Source: Pseudonocardia benzenivorans CB1190 (lineage in GTDB: Bacteria > Actinomycetota > Actinomycetes > Mycobacteriales > Pseudonocardiaceae). From it: 64,000 nt of DNA. Shown here one piece after another: positions 29,063-38,689 of the stretch (position 1 is the stretch's first letter; the number at the start of each line of letters is the position of its first letter). Under the pieces are notes generated by a model. That model saw only the letters and a program-made list of their open reading frames with translations. It was not told the origin of the DNA and made no database searches. The position numbers and the translations under genes are program-made. The stretch is from NCBI RefSeq assembly GCF_000196675.2, contig NC_015312.1, positions 1,240,001 through 1,304,000 of the forward strand. The letters are read 5' to 3'.

Positions 29063-31045
29063 TCACGCGGGCGTCTCGGGGGCGCGCCCCCCGAGGTGGC
29101 GGGCGAACCACTCGAGGATCAGCTCCGCGCGCCGGACCCGGTGGCGCGGCGAGCCCGAGCGGCTCAGCGCGTGGCTCTCGCCCGCGAAGCGGTGGTACTC
29201 CACCGGCTTCCCGAGCAGGCGCAGCGCGACGAACAGCTGGTCGGCCTGGTCGGCCGGGCAACGCAGGTCGTCGTCGGAGTGCAGGATCAACACCGGCGTC
29301 GTGACGTCGCGGACGTAGGTGATCGGCGACATCCGCCGGTAGACCTCGGGATGGCGCACGTGGTCGACGCCGATCTCGAAGCGGAACATCCCCGCCACGT
29401 CCGACGCCCACTCCAGCGACTCCAGGTTGTTCACCGCGCGCTCGCTGCAGGCGGCGACGAAGCGGTCGGTGTGCCCGATCAGCCAGCTCGTCAGGTAGCC
29501 GCCGTAGGAGCCGCCGAGCACGCCGACACGGTCGGGGTCGAGGTCCGGGTTCGCCGCCAGCGCCGCGTCGAGGACGGCGAGCACGTCATCGGCGTCGACG
29601 CCACCCCAGCCCGTGCCGGGCCACTCCTCGGCCTCCGGCGCGCGGATCGCCCGGGCCCAGGCCTCCGTGCCGCCCGTCGAGCCGTGCGGGTTGCAGTAGA
29701 CGACGGCGTAGCCCGCGCCCGTCCACATCTGGAACTCGTCGAACCAGGAGTTGCCGTACTGCGTCATCGGGCCGCCGTGGATGGACAGCAGCACGGGGGT
29801 GTGCTCGCCCGCCGGTTCGGCCGGCCGCATCAGCCAGGCGTCGATCTCGCCGTCGCCGGCGGGGGAGCCGACGGTGAAGTGCTCCGGCGCCCGTGGGGGC
29901 ACCGCGGCGTGAAAGGCGTCGCCCGCCGTTGTGAGCCGCCGCCGGGTGCCGTCGCGGTCGAGGACGAACAGCTCCGGCAGGGCGGTCGCCGTCGCGGCCG
30001 TGAACGCCAGCGTCCCGCCCGCCAGGTCGTGGCCGGTGACCCACAGCTCGCCGCCGACGACCGTCGCGACGTCCCCGCCCGTGGCCGGCACCCGCCCGAC
30101 GTGCACGTTGCCGGCGTCCTCCCAGCTGAGGACGAGGTCGTCGCCGTCCCAGACCGGCTGTCGGGCTCCCGGCATCGGCGCACACTGCCGGTCGAGCGCG
30201 GCGGTCAGGACCGTCTCCTCGCCCGACGCGACGTCGACGACCGCGACCTGGGTGTGCGAGTGGATGATCCGGGAGTCCTCGGCCAGCACGGCGATCCGCG
30301 TGCCGTCCGGCGACCAGGAGGGCAGCCGGTGCGCGAACGTCCGACGCGTGAGCGCCCGCGGCTCGCTGCCGCCCGTGGGGTCGACCAGCAGGACGTCGGC
30401 CAGGATCGGCGTGAGGTCCCAGTCGGGCGTGCGGTCGGCCGTGACGGCGATCGTCGCGCTGTCGGGCGACCAGGACGGCGCCCCGTGGTTGTACGGGCCG
30501 CCCGCGACGAGCGTCGGCGGTCCCGATCCGTCGACGGCCACGACGAACACGCTGCGCGGCCGGTCGACGATCCAGCCCTCGCCGTCGAGCCGCGTGACGA
30601 GCCGGTCGATCCGCCGCGGCGGCCGCGCCTTCTCCTCGGGCTCGTCGAAGCGCGCCGTCCGCTCCCGCGACGTGAACGCGATCCGCGTGCCGTCGGGCGA
30701 CCACGCCGGGTCCTCGATGGCCTCCGGCCGCTCGCAGATCGTCCGGACCTCCCCGGGCCCGTCGACGGGGGCGACGTGCAGCGTCGGATGCTCGTCGGTG
30801 CCCCGCCGGCTCGTGAACGCGAGCCGGCGCCCGTCGGGCGACCAGCGGGGCTGCCCGTCGCCGTGCTCACCTGCGCTGAACGGCTGCGGCGGTGACGACC
30901 CGTCGGCCGCGGCGAGCCACACCCCGCTGCGGTAGGTGTTCTCGGCCATGTCGACGTGGGTGACGACGAAGGCGACCTGCCTGCCGTCGGGCGAGACCCG
31001 GGGATCGGAGATCTGTGCGATCCGGGCGATGTCGGCGGGCTGCAC
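29063..31045 (-). CDS. S9-family serine peptidase (acylaminoacyl/prolyl oligopeptidase type)
   Basis: A 660-residue enzyme. The N-terminal seven-bladed beta-propeller is seen as repeated WSPDGxRIAF-type blades (RWSPDGRRLAF, AWSPDGTRIAF, SWSPDSATIAV, SWSPDGTRIAV). The C-terminal alpha/beta hydrolase has the nucleophile in GVLGGSYGGY, Asp in LHSDDDLRCP and His in AGESHALSRSG. It removes N-terminal acyl amino acids or cleaves oligopeptides. The start is GTG 31045 with AGGAGC 7 bp upstream. The stop of the IS110 transposase is only 14 bp upstream, so its native promoter has probably been displaced. Confidence 0.9.
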   Translation of the reverse strand: MQPADIARIAQISDPRVSPDGRQVAFVVTHVDMAENTYRSGVWLAAADGSSPPQPFSAGEHGDGQPRWSPDGRRLAFTSRRGTDEHPTLHVAPVDGPGEVRTICERPEAIEDPAWSPDGTRIAFTSRERTARFDEPEEKARPPRRIDRLVTRLDGEGWIVDRPRSVFVVAVDGSGPPTLVAGGPYNHGAPSWSPDSATIAVTADRTPDWDLTPILADVLLVDPTGGSEPRALTRRTFAHRLPSWSPDGTRIAVLAEDSRIIHSHTQVAVVDVASGEETVLTAALDRQCAPMPGARQPVWDGDDLVLSWEDAGNVHVGRVPATGGDVATVVGGELWVTGHDLAGGTLAFTAATATALPELFVLDRDGTRRRLTTAGDAFHAAVPPRAPEHFTVGSPAGDGEIDAWLMRPAEPAGEHTPVLLSIHGGPMTQYGNSWFDEFQMWTGAGYAVVYCNPHGSTGGTEAWARAIRAPEAEEWPGTGWGGVDADDVLAVLDAALAANPDLDPDRVGVLGGSYGGYLTSWLIGHTDRFVAACSERAVNNLESLEWASDVAGMFRFEIGVDHVRHPEVYRRMSPITYVRDVTTPVLILHSDDDLRCPADQADQLFVALRLLGKPVEYHRFAGESHALSRSGSPRHRVRRAELILEWFARHLGGRAPETPA

Positions 31046-32400
31046 CCGTTGCTCCTATGTCAAGCGGCGACCGGTTGGGGACCGGTCGTTGTGCTTGTGG
31101 TGGTGTGCAGGAGGTTGAACACGACGCGGGCGAGGCGTCGTTTGAGGGCGCGCAGGGCTTCCATCTTCGTGTTCCCCATCTCGAGCCGTCGCTGGTAGTA
31201 GGTGCGGCCGGGAGTGTCGGGCAGGCGGGCCTGGGTGACCGCGATCCGGTGTAGCGCAGCGTTGAGCTGCCGGTTCCCGCCGCGGGCGAGGCGGTGACGG
31301 TTCGTGCGCCCCGACGATGCCGGTATCGGCGCCACGCCGGCGTGCATGGCGAAACAGGCCTCGGACCGAAACCGGGACATGTTCGCCACCTCACCAATGA
31401 TTTTTGCCGCGGTCAGTCCGGCCACCCCGGGCACGGCCTGCAGCTGCGGCGCGACCTGCTCGACCAGCCGTGACAGCTCCCGCTCCAGCGCGTTGACCCG
31501 CACCGTGACCGCGCGGATGTCGGCCAGCAGCTCGGCGGCGATCCGCGCCACCATCTGCGACTGCGGCGCCGGAGGGTGCTGGCCCAGCCAGGCCAGCAAC
31601 CGGTCCAGCACGCGCAGCCGGTCCAGGCCGCGGGAGGGAATGTCGAGGTCGGGGTCGAGCTCGTGCAGGTGCCAGCGCACCCGGTTCTGCATCCGGGTCC
31701 GCTCGGCGACGAGGTCCTCACGATGGTCGACCAGCAGCTTCAACTCCCGCGAGGTCCGGTCGTGCTCGGCGGCGGGCAGGTCGGGCTCGCGCAGCGCGGC
31801 GCGGGCGATGGCCAGCGCGTCGATCGGGTCGGACTTGCCCCGGGTGCGGGCAGCGGCCCGGGCTCCGGCCATCAGCTTGGGCGGGACCCGCACCACCCGC
31901 TCACCCGCGGACAGCAGCGCCCGTTCCAGCCGGGTCGAGACGTGGCGGCAGTCCTCGATCGCCCACATCCGCCCGCCCGGGTGGTGTGCCCGGGCCCAGC
32001 GCACCAAGGCGGCATGGCCGCGATCGCGGGCGGGTACGGTCTTCTGCCCGATCTCGCGGCCGATCTCGTCGACCGCGACCGTCGTGTGGGTGTCCTTGTG
32101 GACGTCGACTCCCAGCACCACCATGGGTGGCGTCACCTCTTCTCATCTCGGAGGGACGGCTGGGCCGGCCGGCGGACACGTCTCAGTGGGGGCGCGGCCA
32201 CGCTCCTATCAAGTCACGCCGGTCGGCCCTGACCAGCGGTGATCGGCACAACGCATGCCCTCCAACCCCACACAGGGGCGGCACCGACCGTAGGAGCCAG
32301 ATCACCACCGGCCAGGATCCCAACCACCGCAACAGCGGCAATCCCACCCTGACACTGACCCGACCGTAGGCGAGAGGGGTGCCCCCCGGTTGAAGGGGCG
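31046..32400 (-). mobile_element. IS110-family element, copy A (ends approximate)
   Basis: An IS110 recombinase gene with an unusually short distal end (about 10-15 bp to the peptidase gene) and a 260-300 bp non-coding end before the transposase. There are no terminal inverted repeats, as is usual for IS110 elements. The 8-mer ATAGGAGC (minus strand) occurs at the distal junction (31051-31058) and again 66 bp upstream of the transposase ATG (32202-32209). Exact ends cannot be fixed without an empty-site sequence. Confidence 0.7.
31060..32136 (-). CDS. IS110-family DEDD recombinase
   Basis: A 358-residue transposase: N-terminal DEDD (RuvC-like) domain opening VVLGVDVHKDTHTTVAVDEIG, with further acids in AIEDCRHVSTRLERAL and KSDPIDALAIARAAL. 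The C-terminal transposase-20 domain contains VPGVAGLTAAKIIGEV and the serine-bearing PIPASSGRTNRHRLARGGNRQLN. Full length, so likely active. These enzymes use an RNA guide made from the element's non-coding end. Confidence 0.92.
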   Translation of the reverse strand: MTPPMVVLGVDVHKDTHTTVAVDEIGREIGQKTVPARDRGHAALVRWARAHHPGGRMWAIEDCRHVSTRLERALLSAGERVVRVPPKLMAGARAAARTRGKSDPIDALAIARAALREPDLPAAEHDRTSRELKLLVDHREDLVAERTRMQNRVRWHLHELDPDLDIPSRGLDRLRVLDRLLAWLGQHPPAPQSQMVARIAAELLADIRAVTVRVNALERELSRLVEQVAPQLQAVPGVAGLTAAKIIGEVANMSRFRSEACFAMHAGVAPIPASSGRTNRHRLARGGNRQLNAALHRIAVTQARLPDTPGRTYYQRRLEMGNTKMEALRALKRRLARVVFNLLHTTTSTTTGPQPVAA

Positions 32401-32433
32401 CTCCCGGGGCCGTGTACGGTTCTCTCATCGCAA
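32137..32433 (-). ncRNA. Non-coding end of IS110 copy A, candidate bridge RNA locus
   Basis: The 297 bp between the recombinase start and the tRNA contain no gene. Reads in the recombinase direction would include several short hairpins (for example GCCGCTGTTGCGG near 32330-32340). In the IS110 family the end preceding the recombinase encodes the bridge RNA that pairs with target and donor DNA. ATAGGAGC at 32202-32209 repeats the sequence at the opposite junction, as expected for a guide or donor match. Boundaries of the RNA are not determined. Confidence 0.45.
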
Positions 32434-34250
<1,817 letters not shown>

Positions 34251-34364
34251 GACACCTCCTTCTGGGGGCGGTTTGGACGGAGGACCGGGCAACCGGCGAG
34301 TGGGTCCTGGCGGCTGGATCGCGCGCTACCGACGAGCGGCGAAGTAATGACGGGTTGCTGTGTC

Positions 34365-34661
34365 TCACCGGCTGCGGAACCGCGCGAGGATGCGTCGGAA
34401 CGGTTGGCACTTCGGCCAGGGCCAGAGTCGAGCGCGTGGGGCGACGTACTCGTCGATGACCGACAAGCCCAGTTCCCTGGCCCTGCGCAGACATGCCTCA
34501 CGCTGGGCCGTGACGCTGTGCTCGCTCTCGGCCCGGTCGGAGGCCACGCGTCTGTAGATCACGGCTCGGGCGTCGGTCGCGGGGGCATCCGACGGTCGCT
34601 GTGTGGGGACAGGACAGCGCTGCTGACCTTCGTTGACCGAGTTGGCGTAGGCGCTGGTCAT
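34365..34661 (-). pseudogene. Decayed partial duplicate of the integrase 5' end
   Basis: A 98-residue frame starts MTSAYANSVNEGQQ, nearly the integrase start (MTSAYADFIDELQQ), with the same upstream sequence (GACACCTC...CAT). It continues ARAVIYRRVASDRAE and AQREACLRRARELGLSVIDEYV in parallel with the integrase residues 31-75, but RVSS has become RVAS, so the catalytic serine is lost, and the frame ends at RRILARFRSR. All later domains are missing. It looks like a tandem duplication of the promoter and N-terminus that decayed. Confidence 0.8.
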
Positions 34662-34730
34662 GACACCTCGTTGTGGGTCGTTCGGATTGGATGGTGTTGT
34701 TCGGCGGAGTGGGCCGCGGCGGGATTGCGG

Positions 34731-35237
34731 CTAGCCCGCGAGCGGCGACTCGTCGCCGGATCGCTGCTCGTGCCGACGACGGTCGCGTCGATCTGCGACT
34801 GCCCCGGTCTGCTCGATCTCCGCGACGGCAGTCACCACGCGGACGAGAAAGAGGCCGTGCGCGGTCTCTGTGTCGAGGGCGGGATCAGCGGCCGAGACGA
34901 CCCGCACGCCTCGGGACGTCAGCTCGCTGAGAACGAAGGCGAGGTGCTGCGTCTTGCGGGACAGGCTGTACAGGTGATTGACGACGAGCACGTCGATGTC
35001 ACCGGATCGGGCCGCTGCCAATATCCGTTGCAGCCCTGGACGTTTCAGCGTGCCGCCTGATGCGTAATCGCTGCCGCGGAGAGCGATGTACCAACCGGGT
35101 TGAGACGCGACGTAGGTCTGCAGGTGGTCACTTTCGCGGAGAGTGGGCCACCGCTGGTAGAGACCGACGCGTATCGAGCATCGAGCCCGCGGGTGTGTGT
35201 CGCGAGGACTGCGGGGATCGCAAGTGACAGGCGGCAT
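34731..35237 (-). CDS. Resolvase-domain protein lacking the catalytic serine
   Basis: A 168-residue protein from ATG 35237. The fold of the resolvase N-terminal domain is visible: RVGLYQRWPTLRESDHLQTY, ALRGSDYASGGTLKRPGLQRILAAARSGDIDVLVVNHLYSLSR and GVRVVSAADPALDTETAHGLFLVRVVTAVAEIE. The Y-x-R-x-S block reads YQRWPT, so the nucleophile is replaced. There is no DNA-binding C-terminal domain. It may be a remnant or a regulatory decoy of the recombinase system. The open frame upstream to 36092 is not convincing. Confidence 0.65.
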   Translation of the reverse strand: MPPVTCDPRSPRDTHPRARCSIRVGLYQRWPTLRESDHLQTYVASQPGWYIALRGSDYASGGTLKRPGLQRILAAARSGDIDVLVVNHLYSLSRKTQHLAFVLSELTSRGVRVVSAADPALDTETAHGLFLVRVVTAVAEIEQTGAVADRRDRRRHEQRSGDESPLAG

Positions 35238-35316
35238 TGTGCTGGACCGTCCTTTCGAGTCGATGGCGTGCGGCTTCGATCTGTTGCGTTCGTTGCGCAA
35301 GCGCGAATGCGCGGCG

Positions 35317-35724
35317 TCATGCCGCGTCGCGGCGGTGGTCGCGGTGGTCGACGCCCGCAGTGCCTGGCTCGGCGGGCAGCGTTTGTTCGCCGGCTTCGGC
35401 CTGCACCAAGTCAGCTGCGAGGCTGGCGACCACACGCGCGAGCTTGTGCATGTCGGGTGGATCGCGGCGGACGCCGCGCACCACCACATTGCGCACGGCT
35501 CGGCCCGCGCCAACGCGTCGTCGGGGTTGCCTGTTCGGCGCACTGATGGGGCTTTCCTGCTCCTGGTTGGCCGGAGCAGGAACGTCGGCGCAGTTGTCGT
35601 TGGGCTGGTCAGGGGTGCGAGGTTGAGCGCACATGAGCGCCCCCTTCGTGCCCATGAAGTCCGCGGTTGGCGGGGGTTCATGGGACTGCTGGTCGGCGAC
35701 AGGAACCGTCGACACAGCGGGCAC
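35317..35724 (-). CDS. Conserved-type small protein of unknown function
   Basis: Up to 135 residues from a GTG (35724), or fewer from an internal ATG. The N-terminal half is Pro/Gln-rich and probably disordered. The C-terminal half RRDPPDMHKLARVVASLAADLVQAEAG looks like a folded helical segment and is of a type I associate with small proteins next to recombinases in actinobacterial mobile elements. It is followed 80 bp later by the resolvase-like gene. Function unknown. Confidence 0.45.
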   Translation of the reverse strand: MPAVSTVPVADQQSHEPPPTADFMGTKGALMCAQPRTPDQPNDNCADVPAPANQEQESPISAPNRQPRRRVGAGRAVRNVVVRGVRRDPPDMHKLARVVASLAADLVQAEAGEQTLPAEPGTAGVDHRDHRRDAA

Positions 35725-36277
35725 TCCCAGCCGCCGACACCTGCGGTCGCCGGTCCGCGCGAGGCGGGTTTCGCGGCGACGCGGGCACGCACCATGACAT
35801 GCGTTGAATGAGCTGGGACCGCCGAAGCTGTCACGACCAACGGGCCTCTACTCCCCGAGTGCACGTGTGCGGGGCCGGCGCTCGTGGCCGTGCTGGACTC
35901 TTGCCGTTCGACAGGACCGTGAGCCTGGCCGAACGGGTACTGGGTCACCTCGTCAGCGCGAGATGAGCGGTCGACGCGAGTCCAGAAGATCTCTACCGGC
36001 GCTGGCCGCGGACGGCGGCGCGTCGGCATGGCGATGAACGTGACGTGCGCCGAAGCACCTCCTCTCTCCCGAACCGGGGATAGGTCTGTCATTCAACTAA
36101 GGTAGCACCTGAGTAAATCTGGTACAGCCTGGATAGCTCATGCTTTGCCTGTTGATCGTGCGTGGCTGCTGAACACGCCGGACGTGCGGCGGCCGGCCTT
36201 CGTCGCCATCGGGGACACTGAGCGTCGGTTGGCGACGGCGCGAAGCGCCTCGGAGCGACGAACACGGGCGGCAGCGG
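35725..36277. other. Divergent spacer, no convincing gene
   Basis: About 550 bp between the small minus-strand gene and the plus-strand XRE regulator. Open frames here are shadows. The AT-richer part around 36090-36140 contains GGTAGCACCTGAGTAAAT and GGTACAGCC, a loose repeat that may be the divergent promoter/operator of the XRE gene. Confidence 0.4.
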
Positions 36278-36556
36278 GTGGAGATCGAGTGGCGGCTGCG
36301 GAAGGTCATGGCCTCCCGCGACGTCTGGACCGCGACCCAGCTGCGCGAACTCCTCATCCAGCGCGCTGGGTTCGAACTGTCCCTCCAGTCGGTTGACGTG
36401 CTGATCAAGAAGCAGCCGATCCAGGTGAAGGTGGCTACCTTGCAGGCGCTGTGCACGACGCTGCGGTGCACGCCCAACGAGTTGTTCGGGATCGACACGC
36501 CACGCGATGTCTCGCTCGTCGAACCGGACACCACGGAGTCCCGCGGCGAGCAGTGA
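36278..36556 (+). CDS. XRE-family helix-turn-helix regulator
   Basis: A 92-residue one-domain regulator. WTATQLRELLIQRAGFELSLQSVDVLIKKQPIQVKVATLQALCTTLRCTPNELFGID is a Cro/C1-type HTH of the minimal form. GTG 36278 is used; ATG 36308 is the alternative. It is the only plus-strand gene in this part of the element and converges with the modification operon, so it is a candidate master regulator of excision. Confidence 0.78.
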   Translation: MEIEWRLRKVMASRDVWTATQLRELLIQRAGFELSLQSVDVLIKKQPIQVKVATLQALCTTLRCTPNELFGIDTPRDVSLVEPDTTESRGEQ

Positions 36557-36585
36557 GCTCGCGGCTGCGGACGCGGCGACGGCCA

Positions 36586-37374
36586 TCACGCAGCCCTCCT
36601 CGATACCTGCGGGGACACGTTGTCCGCGGACAGTCCTGCCGACCCCAGCGTGGTTCGGATCTGCCGATACCAGCTGAGCGCGAAGCGCAGACAGTTCGAC
36701 TCGGTGCGATGGCTCGGACCGCATCCGGGTACGTATCGACCGCGCATGCTCCAGGACATCGAGTCCGAACTGGAGAGAGCTTCGGCGTACCGGCTAAGGC
36801 CGGTGATCTTGATGCCGAAACCGTGCAGGTTCAACTCGCGCGTGGCGAAGGCGCGCATGATGCGCTCGACGTCGGCGCTGCTCTGCCGCCGGCACACCGT
36901 GCCGATCCCAACGAGCGGCTCGGCGCCCAGGTCGATCCCGGCCCGCTCGTAGAGGTCGGCGCAGCGTTCGTAGTCCGACAGAGTCCAACCTTGCAGCGTC
37001 GGCACCCACGGGAGTTCAGGCGCGAGTTCCCGCAGGCGGACGAGGTTGCGCACGGTCCGCCGTTGATGCTCGCGGACCGTCAAGCCGGTGCGTTTCAGGA
37101 TGCGCTGTTCGCACATCCAGTCTTGCGGCGCCGCCCAGGCGAGGTTGCCGATCTCGTCGGCGTAGCGCCGGACCGCCCGGACGTAGTCCTTCTCCTCGAT
37201 CTGCCAGCGCCCGTGAAGCTGCAGCTCGGTGAAGCCGCCGGAGTCGAGGGCCCATTCCGTGGTGGCGCGGGGCAGGGTGCGGCGGTGGCCGAGCCGCCGG
37301 TGCGACACCAGCAGGGGAATGTCCGGCACGCGGGTCAGCCAGATGGGCTGGTGGACGCCGAGGTAGAACTTCAC
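36586..37374 (-). CDS. DpdA-like TGT-fold protein (deazaguanine DNA/RNA modification)
   Basis: A 262-residue protein from GTG 37374, overlapping the transporter stop (GTGA). It resembles tRNA-guanine transglycosylase in core motifs: WALDSGGFTEL (Asp44, the DSGGF block of TGT), WAAPQDWMCE with Asp85 as a candidate second catalytic acid, the EPLVGIGTVCRR glycine-rich loop and NLHGFGIK. Near the C-terminus Cys/His residues (PGCGPSHRTESNC) could hold the zinc. It is far shorter than bacterial Tgt (about 375) and matches DpdA-type paralogues that swap guanine in DNA for a 7-deazaguanine. DNA rather than RNA as substrate is an inference. Confidence 0.75.
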   Translation of the reverse strand: MKFYLGVHQPIWLTRVPDIPLLVSHRRLGHRRTLPRATTEWALDSGGFTELQLHGRWQIEEKDYVRAVRRYADEIGNLAWAAPQDWMCEQRILKRTGLTVREHQRRTVRNLVRLRELAPELPWVPTLQGWTLSDYERCADLYERAGIDLGAEPLVGIGTVCRRQSSADVERIMRAFATRELNLHGFGIKITGLSRYAEALSSSDSMSWSMRGRYVPGCGPSHRTESNCLRFALSWYRQIRTTLGSAGLSADNVSPQVSRRAA

Positions 37375-37898
37375 GCTGGCACCGCCCTCCGGCGAGCGCG
37401 GACAACACCAAGCACAGCGACCGCCAAGAGCGTGGTGGCGGTCTTCCCGACGAGTTGGCCGGTGAGGTAGGTCAGCGAGCCGAAGGCCATCGGCAGGAAC
37501 AGCAGGCTGTCGACGAGCAATCCCACCGCGTTCGACACACCCACGGCGGCAAGGCGACTCCGGTCGCGCAGCGGGGTGTAGACGGCGAGGTCGACCAGTT
37601 CCGAGACGGCGAACGCCGCCGCGCTGGCAAGCGCGATGCGCGGCTCGGCGACCAGGCCGGACAACGCCGCGCCGAGGCAGATCGCGAGCAGCGTTGTCCG
37701 GGCGCCGACAGCGTCCTGCAGAAGGTCTCGGACGGTGAACGCGAGCCCGGCGAGGAGCGAGCCTGCGGGAACGTGCAGGCCCGCCACCGCCACCGCCACC
37801 GCCGGCCAGAGCGTCGTTGCCCAGTTCGCTCCGGCGATCGTCGCCGCGTACGCGGCGACCAGGATCCCGGCGGCGACGCGCCACCGGCGGGTGGTCAT
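37371..37898 (-). CDS. yhhQ: YhhQ/VUT-family queuosine-precursor transporter
   Basis: A 175-residue membrane protein with about six helices. Family signatures are GANWATTLWPAV, FTVRDLLQDAVGA, SELVDLAVYTPLRDRS and GVSNAVGLLVDSLLFLPMAFG. Members take up preQ0, preQ1 or queuine. The coding frame overlaps both neighbours by four bases. Placed beside the TGT-fold protein it supplies salvaged 7-deazaguanine, implying that the element needs no preQ0 synthesis genes. Confidence 0.88.
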   Translation of the reverse strand: MTTRRWRVAAGILVAAYAATIAGANWATTLWPAVAVAVAGLHVPAGSLLAGLAFTVRDLLQDAVGARTTLLAICLGAALSGLVAEPRIALASAAAFAVSELVDLAVYTPLRDRSRLAAVGVSNAVGLLVDSLLFLPMAFGSLTYLTGQLVGKTATTLLAVAVLGVVRARRRAVPA

Positions 37899-38689
37899 GC
37901 AGCACTCGGCCGGGTATCGGCCGAGTTCTCCGCATCAGGCGGACTGTCGGCGGCGCCGGGCTGGGCGCGGTGGAACGTGCGTTCGTCAACCAGTGGTTCG
38001 TGCACCTTCGGCGCCGAGGTGACCCACTGCTCGACCGGTGCCGGGCGGCCGGCAACGGTGCGGGCCCAGACCTGGCGCCCGGTGTACTTGACGTTGGTGA
38101 CGATCCGCCGGACGGCCTTGGCGGTCCACCGCCCGTTGGGCACCGGAGCCGGGTACTGGCGGGGGTCGTTGTTGAGCTGTGCGGCGATGACGGCGAACGT
38201 CAGGCCGCGGTCGGCGCGCCAGATGAAGATCTGCTTGACGACCGCGGCGGTCTGCCAGTCCGGGACGAGGACCGCCCGCAGTTTGCTGTGTCCGCTGGGG
38301 TCGGTGACCCGGATGCGCAAGGCACGGTAGCCGTAGGGCGGCGGCCCGATCTGGTAGCCGGCCCGGACGAGTTCGACCATCGCGGCGCGGGCGCGACGAG
38401 TGGTCTCGGCGTGGTGCGCCGAGAGCGCAGCCCACTGGATCCGGTTGCCGTGAGCGTCGGCCAGTACGTCGTCACCGGCCTGGTCGACCGCCCCGTCTTC
38501 GGTGTCGATGACGGATGCATCCGACCTAGTTGTCCACAGATTTGTCCACAATCGGGACCACCACGGTGGACGGATCTCCGCCACCGGTGTGCCAGTGCAC
38601 TGGTGCCGGGCGGCGGCACGGAGGGCAGCGCGCTTGCGGCGGAACTCGGGGTGCCAGCCGCACTCGCGGCAGTACAGGCGGGTGGTCAT
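37895..38689 (-). CDS. Zinc-finger-like N-terminus plus orphan recombinase domain
   Basis: A 264-residue protein. The N-terminal LYCRECGWHPEFRRKRAALRAAARHQC has a Cys4/His-type finger pattern. Residues about 95-235 (GYQIGPPPYGYRAL ... WRADRGLTFAVIAAQLNNDP ... NGRWTAKAVRRIVTNVKYTGRQVW) are the recombinase DNA-binding domain that normally follows the resolvase domain in large serine recombinases. No resolvase catalytic domain is present. Here it may give DNA specificity to the modification operon in which it is fully embedded (ATGA overlaps on both sides). Confidence 0.75.
   Translation of the reverse strand: MTTRLYCRECGWHPEFRRKRAALRAAARHQCTGTPVAEIRPPWWSRLWTNLWTTRSDASVIDTEDGAVDQAGDDVLADAHGNRIQWAALSAHHAETTRRARAAMVELVRAGYQIGPPPYGYRALRIRVTDPSGHSKLRAVLVPDWQTAAVVKQIFIWRADRGLTFAVIAAQLNNDPRQYPAPVPNGRWTAKAVRRIVTNVKYTGRQVWARTVAGRPAPVEQWVTSAPKVHEPLVDERTFHRAQPGAADSPPDAENSADTRPSAA

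Noticed and set aside
31015..32242. Several plus-strand frames over the IS110 element
   Set aside because: They are antisense shadows of the IS110 recombinase and its non-coding end.
34731..36092. 453-residue frame upstream of the resolvase-like gene
   Set aside because: Only the last 168 residues look like a protein domain; the rest is a frame shadow of the opposite or shifted genes and has low-complexity composition.
36089..36724. 211-residue minus-strand frame across the XRE gene
   Set aside because: Antisense to the XRE regulator, no domain, no ribosome-binding site.
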